Assembly (NCBI GenBank): GCA_041946825.1
Contig: JBHGBD010000002.1
Coordinates: 186,001-250,000 of the forward strand
DNA length: 64,000 nt
DNA from: CAZTHM01 sp041946825
GTDB lineage: Bacteria > Acidobacteriota > Terriglobia > UBA7540
Direction of reading: 5' to 3'
Shown here: in pieces, positions 1 through 7,427 of the stretch
How positions within the stretch are numbered: the first letter of the stretch is position 1
How the letters are laid out: each line of letters opens with the position of its first letter
Translations under genes and position numbers: made by a program
The notes under the pieces: model-generated
Told to the model about the DNA's origin: nothing
The model's database searches: none
The model's input: the letters and a program-made list of their open reading frames with translations, nothing else

Positions 1-434
1 GCGCGCCTGCGGAGCAGCCAAAACGCATAGCCCCCAGAGCGTAAGGCAAGCCGTAAAGACCCTTGGCTTGGGGAGCCTCGCGAACCGAAGGTAGTTGCAG
101 GTCAATTGCATTTGATTAAGATCTCAAGCGACATTTCCTTCCTATTTTGCATATTGCGGCATCATATGGGAAGAAGAAGATTTATATCAGATGCAAATGA
201 GTTGCATCTAAAAGCGGCAGCATACCGTCCCCTTCCTGCCCTGTCAAGCACAAAAGCAGCGAATGGAGGAATTTGCTGGGTCAACAGCGAATTCCACCAC
301 CGAAGACGCGCCGCTCCGCGCGCTGTCGTCAGCCCTAAACCTTGTTTCGGGCTATGCCCTCTGTTATTCTTCGCGACAGGTCACCCACCGAGGCAGACCC
401 AGTGTCCCCTGTTCCTCGCGAAGGAGGAAACGAT
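1..434. other. Leading non-coding stretch
   Basis: No convincing gene. The first 30 bases read as an open frame ending in TAG at 28-30, so this could be the 3' tip of a plus-strand gene that begins outside the window, but there is too little to identify. The rest is AT-richer than its surroundings, contains a perfect palindrome at 189-209, and leads to the ribosome binding site of the next gene. Confidence 0.4.
189..209. promoter_or_regulatory. Perfect 8-bp inverted repeat, operator-like
   Basis: AGATGCAA, a 5-base spacer (ATGAG), then TTGCATCT: a 21-base dyad with perfect arms. The size and spacing fit a dimeric helix-turn-helix regulator. It lies about 225 bases upstream of the Yip1-like gene. 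The regulator is unknown; chance occurrence is possible. Confidence 0.35.
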
Positions 435-1184
435 ATGGGCGCCCACACGGTGCTGGCAGGCAGTGAAGAACTCCACCCTCGTTCGTTCTGGTCGCGCTGG
501 ATCGGCGTTTACTTCTCTCCCGGCGAGACGTTCCAGGATATCGCTCGCAAACCGGATTTCCTATTCCCGTTGGTGGCAGCTGTTTTATCAGCCATTGCAG
601 TCACCGAGACGATGCTGGCCAAGATTGGCATGGAAAGGATCATCCGCAATTCCATGGAAATCGGCGGCCAGGCCGCCAAAATGACCCCTGAGCAGATTCA
701 GCAGGCGGTCGACCGAGGCAAGGGAATCGGCAGCATCCTGGCCCACGTGGGAGGTATCCTCGGGGCTCCGATCTATCTGCTGGTCGTGGCGGCGATTGGC
801 CTTGCAATCGTCAACGCCCTCTTCGGCTCGCCTATCAGTTTCAGGAAGGCGTTCTCGGTCACCTGCTACGCGAACCTCGTTGGGGTGATTGGCGCGGTGA
901 TGGCCGTGGCGTTGATCCTGTTTGGCGACGTCGAGCGCTTCAATCCCAACAACCCCGCTCCCACTAACCTGGGATTCTTCCTGAATCCGCTGGAGACGTC
1001 GAAGCCTGTCGCAGCGCTCGCCAGCTCGGTGGATTTATTTACCATTTGGTTCGTGATTCTGTTGGGAATCGGTTTTTCCCAGGCCACGGGAGGCAAGGTC
1101 AAGGCTCGGACAATTTTCCTGGTCTATCTCGGCCTGTGGATGGTTTGGGTCATAGGAAAAGTCGGGCTGGCAGCAATCTCTTAG
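435..1184 (+). CDS. Yip1-like multi-pass membrane protein
   Basis: A 249-residue integral membrane protein. A soluble N-terminus with WxGVYFSPGETFQDIARKP is the usual opening of the YIP1 family in Acidobacteriota, and about five hydrophobic segments follow (near residues 43-60, 105-130, 142-165, 195-215 and 225-245). I chose the ATG at 435 because a strong AAGGAGGAAA sits just upstream; an in-frame ATG at 342 would add 31 poorly structured residues without such a site. The bacterial members have no established function; roles in membrane organisation or transport are only suggested. It converges on the antiporter gene to its right. Family assignment is fairly safe, function is not. Confidence 0.75.
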   Translation: MGAHTVLAGSEELHPRSFWSRWIGVYFSPGETFQDIARKPDFLFPLVAAVLSAIAVTETMLAKIGMERIIRNSMEIGGQAAKMTPEQIQQAVDRGKGIGSILAHVGGILGAPIYLLVVAAIGLAIVNALFGSPISFRKAFSVTCYANLVGVIGAVMAVALILFGDVERFNPNNPAPTNLGFFLNPLETSKPVAALASSVDLFTIWFVILLGIGFSQATGGKVKARTIFLVYLGLWMVWVIGKVGLAAIS

Positions 1185-1194
1185 CGGTTGGGTC

Positions 1195-1256
1195 TCAGAG
1201 TTCTCTGTGTCCCGAGAGAAATCCACCGCGGAGGACGCGGAGCCCCTCTGTGGGAT
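1195..1256. repeat. Fragment of a dispersed CCGCGGAGGACGCGGAG-type repeat
   Basis: The sequence between two convergent genes includes CTCTGTG...CCACCGCGGAGGACGCGGAG, a word I recognise as recurring in intergenic DNA of many environmental bacteria. Only one copy is visible here, so the assignment rests on recollection, not on internal comparison. Confidence 0.3.
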
Positions 1257-1309
1257 CCCAACTAACGGAAGAACGGCATGGAGGCCGTGGAGAAATTCCC
1301 ACGGCTGCC

Positions 1310-2587
1310 TCACAATTCAATCGAAACACTTTCAAGATTCGAAGCGGCTTCAGTCCTCGTGGGCGTTGAACCCTCTTCGCCAAAACATTTCGGCAAGACG
1401 AGCGGAGTCACGAGTGTCGTGACAAGAACCAGCACGACGACCAGCGAATAGATTTGCGGTGAAACCAAGCCTGATCCCCAACCGATGCTGGCGGTGATCA
1501 AGCCCACCTCGCCGCGCGGGATCATGCCCACGCCGACCACCAGCGAATCACGGACACTGAATCCTCGAAACCAAGCGCCTAACCCGCAGCCCAGCACTTT
1601 TCCTAAAATTGCGACCGCGAGGATGAGGAAGAAGAGGCCCAATCGTCCACCGAGCTCCCAGGCGTTAATATTGAGGCCGATGGAGACGAAGAAGAGCGGG
1701 CCGAAGAAGGCGTTGGTCATGGAGCGGAGTTCCTGGATCACTTCGCCGTGGGCTGGTGTGGCTGCCACAAAAACTCCGGCCAGGTAAGCGCCCGTAATCG
1801 CCGCCATTCCCCCCAGCATGCTCGCCGCGAAGGAAAAGAGAAACGCCACGGCCAGGGCGGCGGCCACGGAGGTGTGCGGCCCATGAAGGCGCTTGGCCTG
1901 GCCAAACACCCAGCGCACGAATCTCGGCCCGAAGCCAAATGCCAGTACCGAAAAGATGGCTACTCGTCCCAGCACCATCCCCAACGCGGCCCAATCCGCA
2001 TGCCCTGAATGCCCAAGACGCGGTTCCGCCGCGATGACGAGCGAGAGCACCACCAACCCCAGCACATCGTCAATGACCGCGGCGCCGAGAATCGTTGACC
2101 CGGCCCGCGTCTGGAGTTTCTTGAGATTCATCAGCGTCTGGGCGGTAATGGAAACGCTGGTCGCCGTCAGGATGGTCCCGAGAAAGACCGCTTCGCCCCA
2201 GTCTAAACCGGCCAGCCGAGCGACCGCCGTACCGCCCGCCATGGGCAGGATGACGCCGCCCGTCGCCGACCAAAAGGCCGGGCCGACGGCCGCGCGCATC
2301 ATGGTGACGTCGGTCTCAAGCCCGGCCAGGAACATCAGGACGACGACGCCTAGATCGGCGAGGACTTTGAACACTCCGGCGGTCGAGATCGGATGCGCCG
2401 CAACATTCGCCGGGGATGAAAACCAGCCCCGGTGCCAGAAATCGAGGAGGGTCGGGCCAAGCACAATTCCAGCCGCGAGTTCACCCAGGACCAGCGGCAG
2501 ACCGAAACGCGCCGTCAGGGTTCCCAGCGCCTTCGCCAGGATAATCAGGACGGCGATAAAGAGGAGGATTTGAAGTGAAGTGTCCAT
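1310..2587 (-). CDS. Cation:proton antiporter (CPA2 / Kef-type)
   Basis: A 425-residue transporter with about 12 hydrophobic segments. It opens with the CPA2 signature (LPLVLGELAAGIVLGP, residues 27-42) and has the loop GLETDVTMM, which in this family precedes the ion-binding core. The core helix carries AAVIDDVLGLVVLSL; the paired aspartates (DD) are the proton/cation-binding residues of electrogenic CPA antiporters. The predicted job is K+ or Na+ exchange for H+ at the inner membrane. The start at 2587 begins exactly at the first membrane helix; 63 further in-frame codons upstream are charged, lie in a dispersed repeat and are unlikely to be translated. No C-terminal RCK/TrkA domain is present, unlike full KefB/C. 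Confidence 0.88.
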   Translation of the reverse strand: MDTSLQILLFIAVLIILAKALGTLTARFGLPLVLGELAAGIVLGPTLLDFWHRGWFSSPANVAAHPISTAGVFKVLADLGVVVLMFLAGLETDVTMMRAAVGPAFWSATGGVILPMAGGTAVARLAGLDWGEAVFLGTILTATSVSITAQTLMNLKKLQTRAGSTILGAAVIDDVLGLVVLSLVIAAEPRLGHSGHADWAALGMVLGRVAIFSVLAFGFGPRFVRWVFGQAKRLHGPHTSVAAALAVAFLFSFAASMLGGMAAITGAYLAGVFVAATPAHGEVIQELRSMTNAFFGPLFFVSIGLNINAWELGGRLGLFFLILAVAILGKVLGCGLGAWFRGFSVRDSLVVGVGMIPRGEVGLITASIGWGSGLVSPQIYSLVVVLVLVTTLVTPLVLPKCFGEEGSTPTRTEAASNLESVSIEL

Positions 2588-2621
2588 GCGGTGGTTTGGA
2601 GTATGTCGCCGTAGCCCGGGC

Positions 2622-2775
2622 CCGTCATCCTGATCCCGCTCAGAAGGGGGCCGATGTTCTTTATCGGAACGCCGAAGGATCTCTGCATTGGCTCGAGAAG
2701 AAAATGGCGACATCCTTCGCGGAATCTGGCCTGAGCCGGAAATGAAAAAGGTCCTTCGCTTCGCCCAGGATGACA
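2622..2775. repeat. Palindromic dispersed element (GTCATCCTGA...AGGATGAC type)
   Basis: The left arm starts GTCATCCTGA at 2623 and the right arm ends CCAGGATGACA at 2774. Inside are GAAGGATCTCTGCA and GGTCCTTCGCTTCGCC, the words typical of the widespread GTCATCCTGAGCGAAGCGAAGGATCT intergenic repeat, here as a roughly 150-bp inverted pair, as in a miniature inverted-repeat element. It fills the gap upstream of the antiporter gene. Confidence 0.5.
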
Positions 2776-2791
2776 TCGTCCCAGCGCTACT

Positions 2792-2983
2792 CTAGGAGTC
2801 ACGCGTGCCTGCTCTGAGCAGTATGAAAGCCAGTCCCACCGCGCATCCGATCAGAACCGGCGCGACCGGGGCGTGAAAGACGCCGATGAGGAGCACCGCC
2901 GCCGCAAGCGCCGCTCCCACTCCCAGGCGTTGCCGGCTGAGGGCGCGTAAAAGGCCCTGACCGAAATTGACAGTCTTCACCAT
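2792..2983 (-). CDS. Small two-helix membrane protein
   Basis: A 63-residue frame with a basic N-terminus (KTVNFGQGLLRALSRQRLG) and two hydrophobic stretches, about residues 22-37 and 41-56, separated by a proline-bearing turn. It starts 18 bases downstream of the TPR gene and reads the same way, so it may be the last gene of the nitrogen cluster. No good ribosome binding site precedes the ATG and no family is recognised. The clean hydrophobic pattern is the main support. Confidence 0.45.
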   Translation of the reverse strand: MVKTVNFGQGLLRALSRQRLGVGAALAAAVLLIGVFHAPVAPVLIGCAVGLAFILLRAGTRDS

Positions 2984-3001
2984 ATGGAGTCGCCACAGGC
3001 C

Positions 3002-3574
3002 TCAGTGCAACGCGAGGAGCAGCGCCGCCAGCAGGCCAGCAAGAATTGCGAACCCCAGAGAAACGGAAGATCTTGAGAAGCCCCGGTTCCACCACGGGCG
3101 CGGCACGCCGTTCTTCTCTCTCGCGCGTTCCTCGCGGAGCAATTGCGCCACGAGCTTGCGTTCGCTGAGCGAAGTCGCGCAGGCGAGCGCGCGCTGTGCG
3201 GCCTCGTAGCCTTTCTGCGGCACCCGCAGCTTGAAATAGAGCTGGCCGAGTTTGAAATGGGCGTGGAAATTCCCGGGGTCAAGCCGCGTGGCGTGTTCCA
3301 GATGGTCGAGCGCGGGGTAGACCCGGGAATCGATAGCGTAGGCGATTCCCAGTCCGATGTGCCCGTCCGTAAAGTTGGGGGCAAGGCTTAGGACCTGCTC
3401 GAAGCACGCAGCCGCTGGCTTTGCTTCGCCGCAGTTCAAGCTTTCCAGTCCCGCCTGAAAAGTGCGAAGGGCTAAGGGAGGGAGATGCGCAGGGGCGAGT
3501 TGCCGCGCTCCAACGCCACCCGTTATTTCTTCTTGAAGAGTCTCCGTTTCCAGGTCTTGCACTTGCAGTTTCAT
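3002..3574 (-). CDS. TPR-repeat protein with C-terminal membrane anchor
   Basis: A 190-residue protein. Residues about 35-135 hold three tetratricopeptide units, visible as LNCGEAKPAAACFEQVLSLAP, the next unit around DGHIGLGIAY, and DPGNFHAHFKLGQLYFK. A basic linker (EKNGVPRPWWNRG) leads to a single hydrophobic tail helix at about 172-189, so it is probably tail-anchored with its TPRs in the cytoplasm. TPRs mediate protein-protein contacts; the partner is unknown. GGGGAG lies directly before the ATG. It sits 43 bases downstream of amt in the same orientation, which suggests co-transcription with ammonium uptake, but no direct functional link can be read from the sequence. Confidence 0.75.
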   Translation of the reverse strand: MKLQVQDLETETLQEEITGGVGARQLAPAHLPPLALRTFQAGLESLNCGEAKPAAACFEQVLSLAPNFTDGHIGLGIAYAIDSRVYPALDHLEHATRLDPGNFHAHFKLGQLYFKLRVPQKGYEAAQRALACATSLSERKLVAQLLREERAREKNGVPRPWWNRGFSRSSVSLGFAILAGLLAALLLALH

Positions 3575-3617
3575 TGGCTCCCCCGCTCTGACCAGTCCGG
3601 AAAAACGCGGTCACGGC

Positions 3618-5312
3618 TCACGCGCGCGCGGCCTCTCCGACTCCGCCCAGCGGCAGCTTGTCGCGGTAAGCCTTCAAAGCGAACTCGGGATAGCCGAGCG
3701 CGCCCATTTCCGGAATGTCCAGTCCCTCAAGTTCGCTTTCCGCGCTGACGCGTTGACCCACCGCGAAGTCCACGAACAGGTTGAAAGCAAATGACAACGT
3801 GAAAACGAACCCCAGCAGCGTGACCACACCGATCATCTGCGCGAGCAACTGCCCCGCGCCGCCGCCGTAAAACAAACCGGTCACCGAGCCGGCGACCCCG
3901 TTCCAGCTTCCGCCGTAATTCGACGTTCCATCGGCGAAGAGGCCGACCGAAATCACTCCCCACAAGCCATTGACGCCGTGCACGGAAATCGCGCCGACCG
4001 GATCATCAACCTTGGCGACGCGGTCGAAGAACTCGACGGCCAGGCAAACCAGCACGCCGGCGATCAGACCGATAATCGCCGCGCCGGTGGGATTGACGAA
4101 TCCGCAAGGCGCGGTAATCGCCACCAAGCCCGCCAGCAGGCCGTTACCGCTCATCGAGGCGTCGGGCTTGCCGTAGCGGATCCACATGTAAAGCAGCGCG
4201 CCGAACGACCCGGTGCATCCGGCCAGCATCGTGTTGACAGCGACCGAGCCGATGCGCAGGCCGCCGTTTCCGGAAGCGCCCAGCGTGCTGCCGGGATTGA
4301 AACCGAACCAGCCGAAGCAGAGGATGAAGCAGCCCGTAAGGACGAGCACGATGTCGTGTCCGGGGATGGCGTTCGGAGAGCCATCACGGTTGTACTTGCC
4401 AAGGCGCGGCCCGAGCATCATGCCCAGCCCCAAAGCCGTCAGGCCGCCCACGGCGTGAACGACTCCCGAGCCCGCGAAATCAACATAGCCATGGCCCAGC
4501 CCGAAATTCGCGCCGAGCTGCGACAGCCATCCGCCGCCCCAGGCCCAGTTGGCAAAGATCGGATAGGTCAGAGCGCCGAGAAAGAACGTGGAAATCGCGA
4601 AGGCCGCGAATTTCCAGCGCTCGGCCGCCGCGCCGGTCACAATCGTGGTGGTCGTATCCATGAACACCATCTGGAAAAGGAACATCACCATCACGCCCAC
4701 GTCATAGGTCATGCCGGAGAGAAAGAACCCATGGGTGCCGAATAAGCCCCAAGTCCTTCCCGCCAGATTGACCGTGAATTCGGAATTCAGCGGCGCGGTG
4801 CCCCCGAGGTTCGCCACCGCCCCGACGCCGCCCATCTGCAGGGCAAACCCGCAAACCCAGTAGGCGAAGAGTCCGAAGCCGTACACCATGAAGTTCATCA
4901 TCATGGTGTGGTTGGCGTTTTTGGCGCGGCAGAGGCCCGTCTCAACCATGGCGAACCCGGCCTGCATGAACATGACGAGGAAGCCGGCGACCAGCGTCCA
5001 GACGAAATTGATGGCCACCTTGTTCTGGCCGACCTGGTTGAGCGCGTCCGCCAGCGTCAGACCTTTCTTCGCGTCAGAGACAATGATGTCGTTGACCGTG
5101 CCCGTCTTGCTTCCGCCGGGATCGCCCTTAGCGAGATCCTCAACTGCGGGTGGACTCGCTTCAGTGACGGCGACGGGAGTGTCGAGTTTTGGCGCGGGCG
5201 CGGCCTGGGCGCTGGTCATCGGGGGGGATTGATTCTCCGCCCAGGCCGTCAGCCCGCATAAAAGAATTGCGACGATTGCCAACTGGATTCTGCATTTCAT
5301 CTTGAGCGCCAT
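3618..5312 (-). CDS. amt: Ammonium transporter with cleavable N-terminal extension
   Basis: A 564-residue Amt/MEP/Rh-family channel that moves ammonium into the cell. A signal peptide (residues about 3-20, ending AWA-EN) is followed by a roughly 80-residue Ala/Pro-rich periplasmic segment before the first core helix (VAINFVWTLVAGFLVMFMQ). The Amt signature DFAGSGVVHAVGG and the pore-lining histidine motifs (HDIVLV, SVHGVNGLWG) are present. The start at 5312 has GGAGGAG upstream; a longer frame runs to 5660 but would bury the signal peptide. The sequence lies in a nitrogen cluster (porin, glnA, small membrane proteins). A P-II (glnK) gene, the usual Amt partner, is missing next to it, so its regulation must come from elsewhere. 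Confidence 0.95.
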   Translation of the reverse strand: MALKMKCRIQLAIVAILLCGLTAWAENQSPPMTSAQAAPAPKLDTPVAVTEASPPAVEDLAKGDPGGSKTGTVNDIIVSDAKKGLTLADALNQVGQNKVAINFVWTLVAGFLVMFMQAGFAMVETGLCRAKNANHTMMMNFMVYGFGLFAYWVCGFALQMGGVGAVANLGGTAPLNSEFTVNLAGRTWGLFGTHGFFLSGMTYDVGVMVMFLFQMVFMDTTTTIVTGAAAERWKFAAFAISTFFLGALTYPIFANWAWGGGWLSQLGANFGLGHGYVDFAGSGVVHAVGGLTALGLGMMLGPRLGKYNRDGSPNAIPGHDIVLVLTGCFILCFGWFGFNPGSTLGASGNGGLRIGSVAVNTMLAGCTGSFGALLYMWIRYGKPDASMSGNGLLAGLVAITAPCGFVNPTGAAIIGLIAGVLVCLAVEFFDRVAKVDDPVGAISVHGVNGLWGVISVGLFADGTSNYGGSWNGVAGSVTGLFYGGGAGQLLAQMIGVVTLLGFVFTLSFAFNLFVDFAVGQRVSAESELEGLDIPEMGALGYPEFALKAYRDKLPLGGVGEAARA

Positions 5313-5377
5313 GCGGTGTTCTCCTCCTGATGTTGTCGCAGCCCCAGGCCGCACAATTCGCAGAGCTTGGAAGCTCG

Positions 5378-5560
5378 CTATTTCTTCCAAATGGCGGTCT
5401 TGAGATACGAGCCATTCACAAAACCCAGAATCCCAAGCAGACACAGCGTCATTCCGGTCAGGCAGAGCACCAGCCGAATGGTTGCCGAGTCGGTCCACGT
5501 CAGCCCCGCCACCGGCAGCAGCCATCCGCACAACGCCATGAGCAATCCCAGCGCTTTCAT
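5378..5560 (-). CDS. 60-aa two-helix membrane protein between glnA and amt
   Basis: Sixty residues: a signal-like first helix (ALGLLMALCGWLLPVAGL), a short TDSAT turn, and a second helix (about 28-48) ending in KTAIWKK. A strong AAAAGGAGG precedes the ATG. A longer in-frame extension to 5908 is low-complexity, runs through the neighbouring gene and is rejected. It lies 65 bases upstream of amt and downstream of a similar 64-aa gene, in the same orientation. No known family is recognised. Position suggests an accessory to ammonium uptake or to the glnA-amt operon; this is inference only. Confidence 0.65.
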   Translation of the reverse strand: MKALGLLMALCGWLLPVAGLTWTDSATIRLVLCLTGMTLCLLGILGFVNGSYLKTAIWKK

Positions 5561-5613
5561 TTCTGCCTCCTTTTGAAAATGCAGGACGAATCGGGCCCCT
5601 CGAACGGATGCCT

Positions 5614-5808
5614 TTATTCGTCCGCAAATTCCAGCCGCTTGATTCGGTAGAATCCGACAAGCGAATGAATCATCAAGGCCAGCCCGCAGAGAGTCAGCAC
5701 GACGCCGATGATGGGGTGACTCATCCACGCGACCAAGCCCGCCGGCAAAACCGTGAACGCAATCAGAAACACCGCGACATAACTTCCCTGCTGACGATTG
5801 GCAGCCAT
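5614..5808 (-). CDS. 64-aa two-helix membrane protein between glnA and amt
   Basis: Sixty-four residues with two hydrophobic segments (about 9-28 and 33-52) and a charged tail (YRIKRLEFADE). CTGGAGG stands a few bases before the ATG at 5808. Its size and topology match the following 60-aa gene and the two may be distant relatives, although I see little direct residue identity. It lies 111 bases downstream of glnA, separated from it by a repeat of the GGTAGTAGGTGG type. Function unknown. Confidence 0.62.
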   Translation of the reverse strand: MAANRQQGSYVAVFLIAFTVLPAGLVAWMSHPIIGVVLTLCGLALMIHSLVGFYRIKRLEFADE

Positions 5809-5818
5809 GTGACCTCCA

Positions 5819-5909
5819 GTAGGTGGTAGGTCGTAGGTAGTAGGTGGGGCAACCTCTCGTTCGCGGCACTCGGATTGTTCTTCCCGCCTGCCACATGCCA
5901 CCTACCACC
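5819..5909. repeat. Text-like repeat pair (GTAGGTGGTAGG / CCACCTACCACC)
   Basis: Imperfect tandem words of the form GTAGGTGGTAGGTCGTAGG at 5819-5848 are answered by the complementary CCACATGCCACCTACCACC at 5890-5909. The two arms could form a stem across about 40 bases. It sits between glnA and the first small membrane gene and could act in mRNA stability or partial termination. Confidence 0.45.
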
Positions 5910-5919
5910 GACGGTTCTT

Positions 5920-7344
5920 CTAAATGTCAAAGTACAGCGCGAACTCGTGCGGGTGAGGCCGCAACCGCACCGCGTCGAGCTCCTTCTTGCGCTTGTAATC
6001 GAGCCATGTCTGAATCAAATCTTCGGTGAAGACTCCGCCTTGCAGCAGGAAGCTGTGGTCGCGCTCGAGCGCGTCCAGAACTTCATCCAGGCTCCCCGGC
6101 GTGGACTTGACCTTGGCCTTCTCTGACGGCTCGAGGTCGTAGAGGTCCTTGTCGATCGGCTCGGGCGGCGTGAGCTTGCGCTTGATGCCGTCCAGCCCGG
6201 CGAGAAGCATCGCGCTCAGTCCCAGGTACGGGTTTGCCGAGGGGTCGGGGCAACGGAACTCGATGCGCTTTGCCTTCTCGCTGCGGGAATAAACCGGAAT
6301 GCGCACGCAGGCGCTGCGATTGCGCTGTGAGTAGATCAGGTTGATGGGCGCTTCGTATCCCGGAACCAGGCGGCGATAGGAATTGGTGGTCGGCGCGCAG
6401 AACGCCAGCAGCGCCGGCGCGTGAGTGAGAATGCCGCCGATGTAGTGAACGGCCGAATCGCTCAGGTCGGCGTAGCGGCCCTTGTTGTAAAAGAGGTTCG
6501 TCCCGTTCGTCCACAGACTCTGGTGGACGTGCATGCCCGAGCCGTTGTCCATGAAGATGGGCTTGGGCATGAAGGTCACGGTCTTGCCGTGGCGACGCGC
6601 GACGTTCTTGATGACGTACTTGTACTTCATCATGCTGTCCGCCATCTTCACCAGGGTGTCGAAGCGCAAGTCGATTTCCGTCTGTCCCGCCGTGCCAACC
6701 TCGTGGTGGTGGACTTCCACCGGCACGCCGACCTTCTCGAGCGTCAGCATCATCTCGGAGCGGATGTCCTGCAGGCTGTCCATGGGCGGCACGGGGAAGT
6801 AGCCTTCCTTGTAGCGCGGCTTGTACCCCAGATTCTTCGAGCCGTTTTCGCCCTCCTTGCCGCTGTTCCAAAAACCTTCTTCGGAATCCAGGTGGTAGTA
6901 GCCGTAGTTGTAGGATTGGTCGAACCGCACGCTGTCGAGGATGTAGAACTCGGCCTCGGGGCCGAAGTAGGCGCGCTCGGCGATGCCGGAAGATTTCAGG
7001 TACGCCTCCGCCTTCCTGGCAATGTGCCGCGGGTCACGCGTGTACATCACCCCGTGCACGGGGTCCTGCACGTCGCAGATGATGCTGAGCGTGGGAACGG
7101 TCGTAAATGGTTCCACGAACGTGGCGTTCGGATCCGGGATCAGGAGCATGTCGCTCTCGTTGATCATCTGGAAGCCGCGAATGCTTGATCCGTCGAACCC
7201 CACGCCCTCGGTGAACGCGTCCACTTCGAATTCTTTTGCCGATATCGAAAAGTGTTGCCAGAGGCCCGGCAGATCGACGAATTTCAAGTCAACCACCTGG
7301 ATCCCCTCGTCCTTGATGAACTTGATTACTTGTTCTGGCGTCAT
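5920..7344 (-). CDS. glnA: Glutamine synthetase, type I
   Basis: A 474-residue enzyme (E. coli GlnA has 469) that makes glutamine from glutamate, ammonium and ATP in the cytoplasm. Visible signatures: FVDLPGLWQHF and GFDGSSIRGF in the N-terminal beta-grasp domain, FGPEAEFYIL (metal-binding glutamates near 130-132), HHHEVGTAGQTEID, and NGSGMHVHQS. Tyr402 in KDLYDLEP corresponds to the adenylylation site, so covalent control by GlnE is likely conserved. I prefer the ATG at 7344 because GGAGGGGGG precedes it; eight further codons upstream are in frame. It is the second gene after the porin and lies upstream of amt, together making an ammonium capture and assimilation unit. Confidence 0.96.
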   Translation of the reverse strand: MTPEQVIKFIKDEGIQVVDLKFVDLPGLWQHFSISAKEFEVDAFTEGVGFDGSSIRGFQMINESDMLLIPDPNATFVEPFTTVPTLSIICDVQDPVHGVMYTRDPRHIARKAEAYLKSSGIAERAYFGPEAEFYILDSVRFDQSYNYGYYHLDSEEGFWNSGKEGENGSKNLGYKPRYKEGYFPVPPMDSLQDIRSEMMLTLEKVGVPVEVHHHEVGTAGQTEIDLRFDTLVKMADSMMKYKYVIKNVARRHGKTVTFMPKPIFMDNGSGMHVHQSLWTNGTNLFYNKGRYADLSDSAVHYIGGILTHAPALLAFCAPTTNSYRRLVPGYEAPINLIYSQRNRSACVRIPVYSRSEKAKRIEFRCPDPSANPYLGLSAMLLAGLDGIKRKLTPPEPIDKDLYDLEPSEKAKVKSTPGSLDEVLDALERDHSFLLQGGVFTEDLIQTWLDYKRKKELDAVRLRPHPHEFALYFDI

Positions 7345-7398
7345 CGTCTCAATCCCCCCTCCGTTCAAATTTTGAATTTGGAATCTGAAATTTCTAAG

Positions 7399-7420
7399 CT
7401 CCAGGCTTCTACGCCTGGAG
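7399..7420 (-). terminator. Perfect hairpin between porin and glnA
   Basis: CTCCAGGC, a 6-base loop, then GCCTGGAG: an 8-bp perfect stem just after the porin stop codon. The following transcribed sequence is AT-rich but lacks a clean U-run, so it may act as a partial terminator or an mRNA processing or stability site between the porin and glnA. The adjacent AATTTGAAATT-like words are another text-like repeat. Confidence 0.5.
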
Positions 7421-7427
7421 TCGAGTG

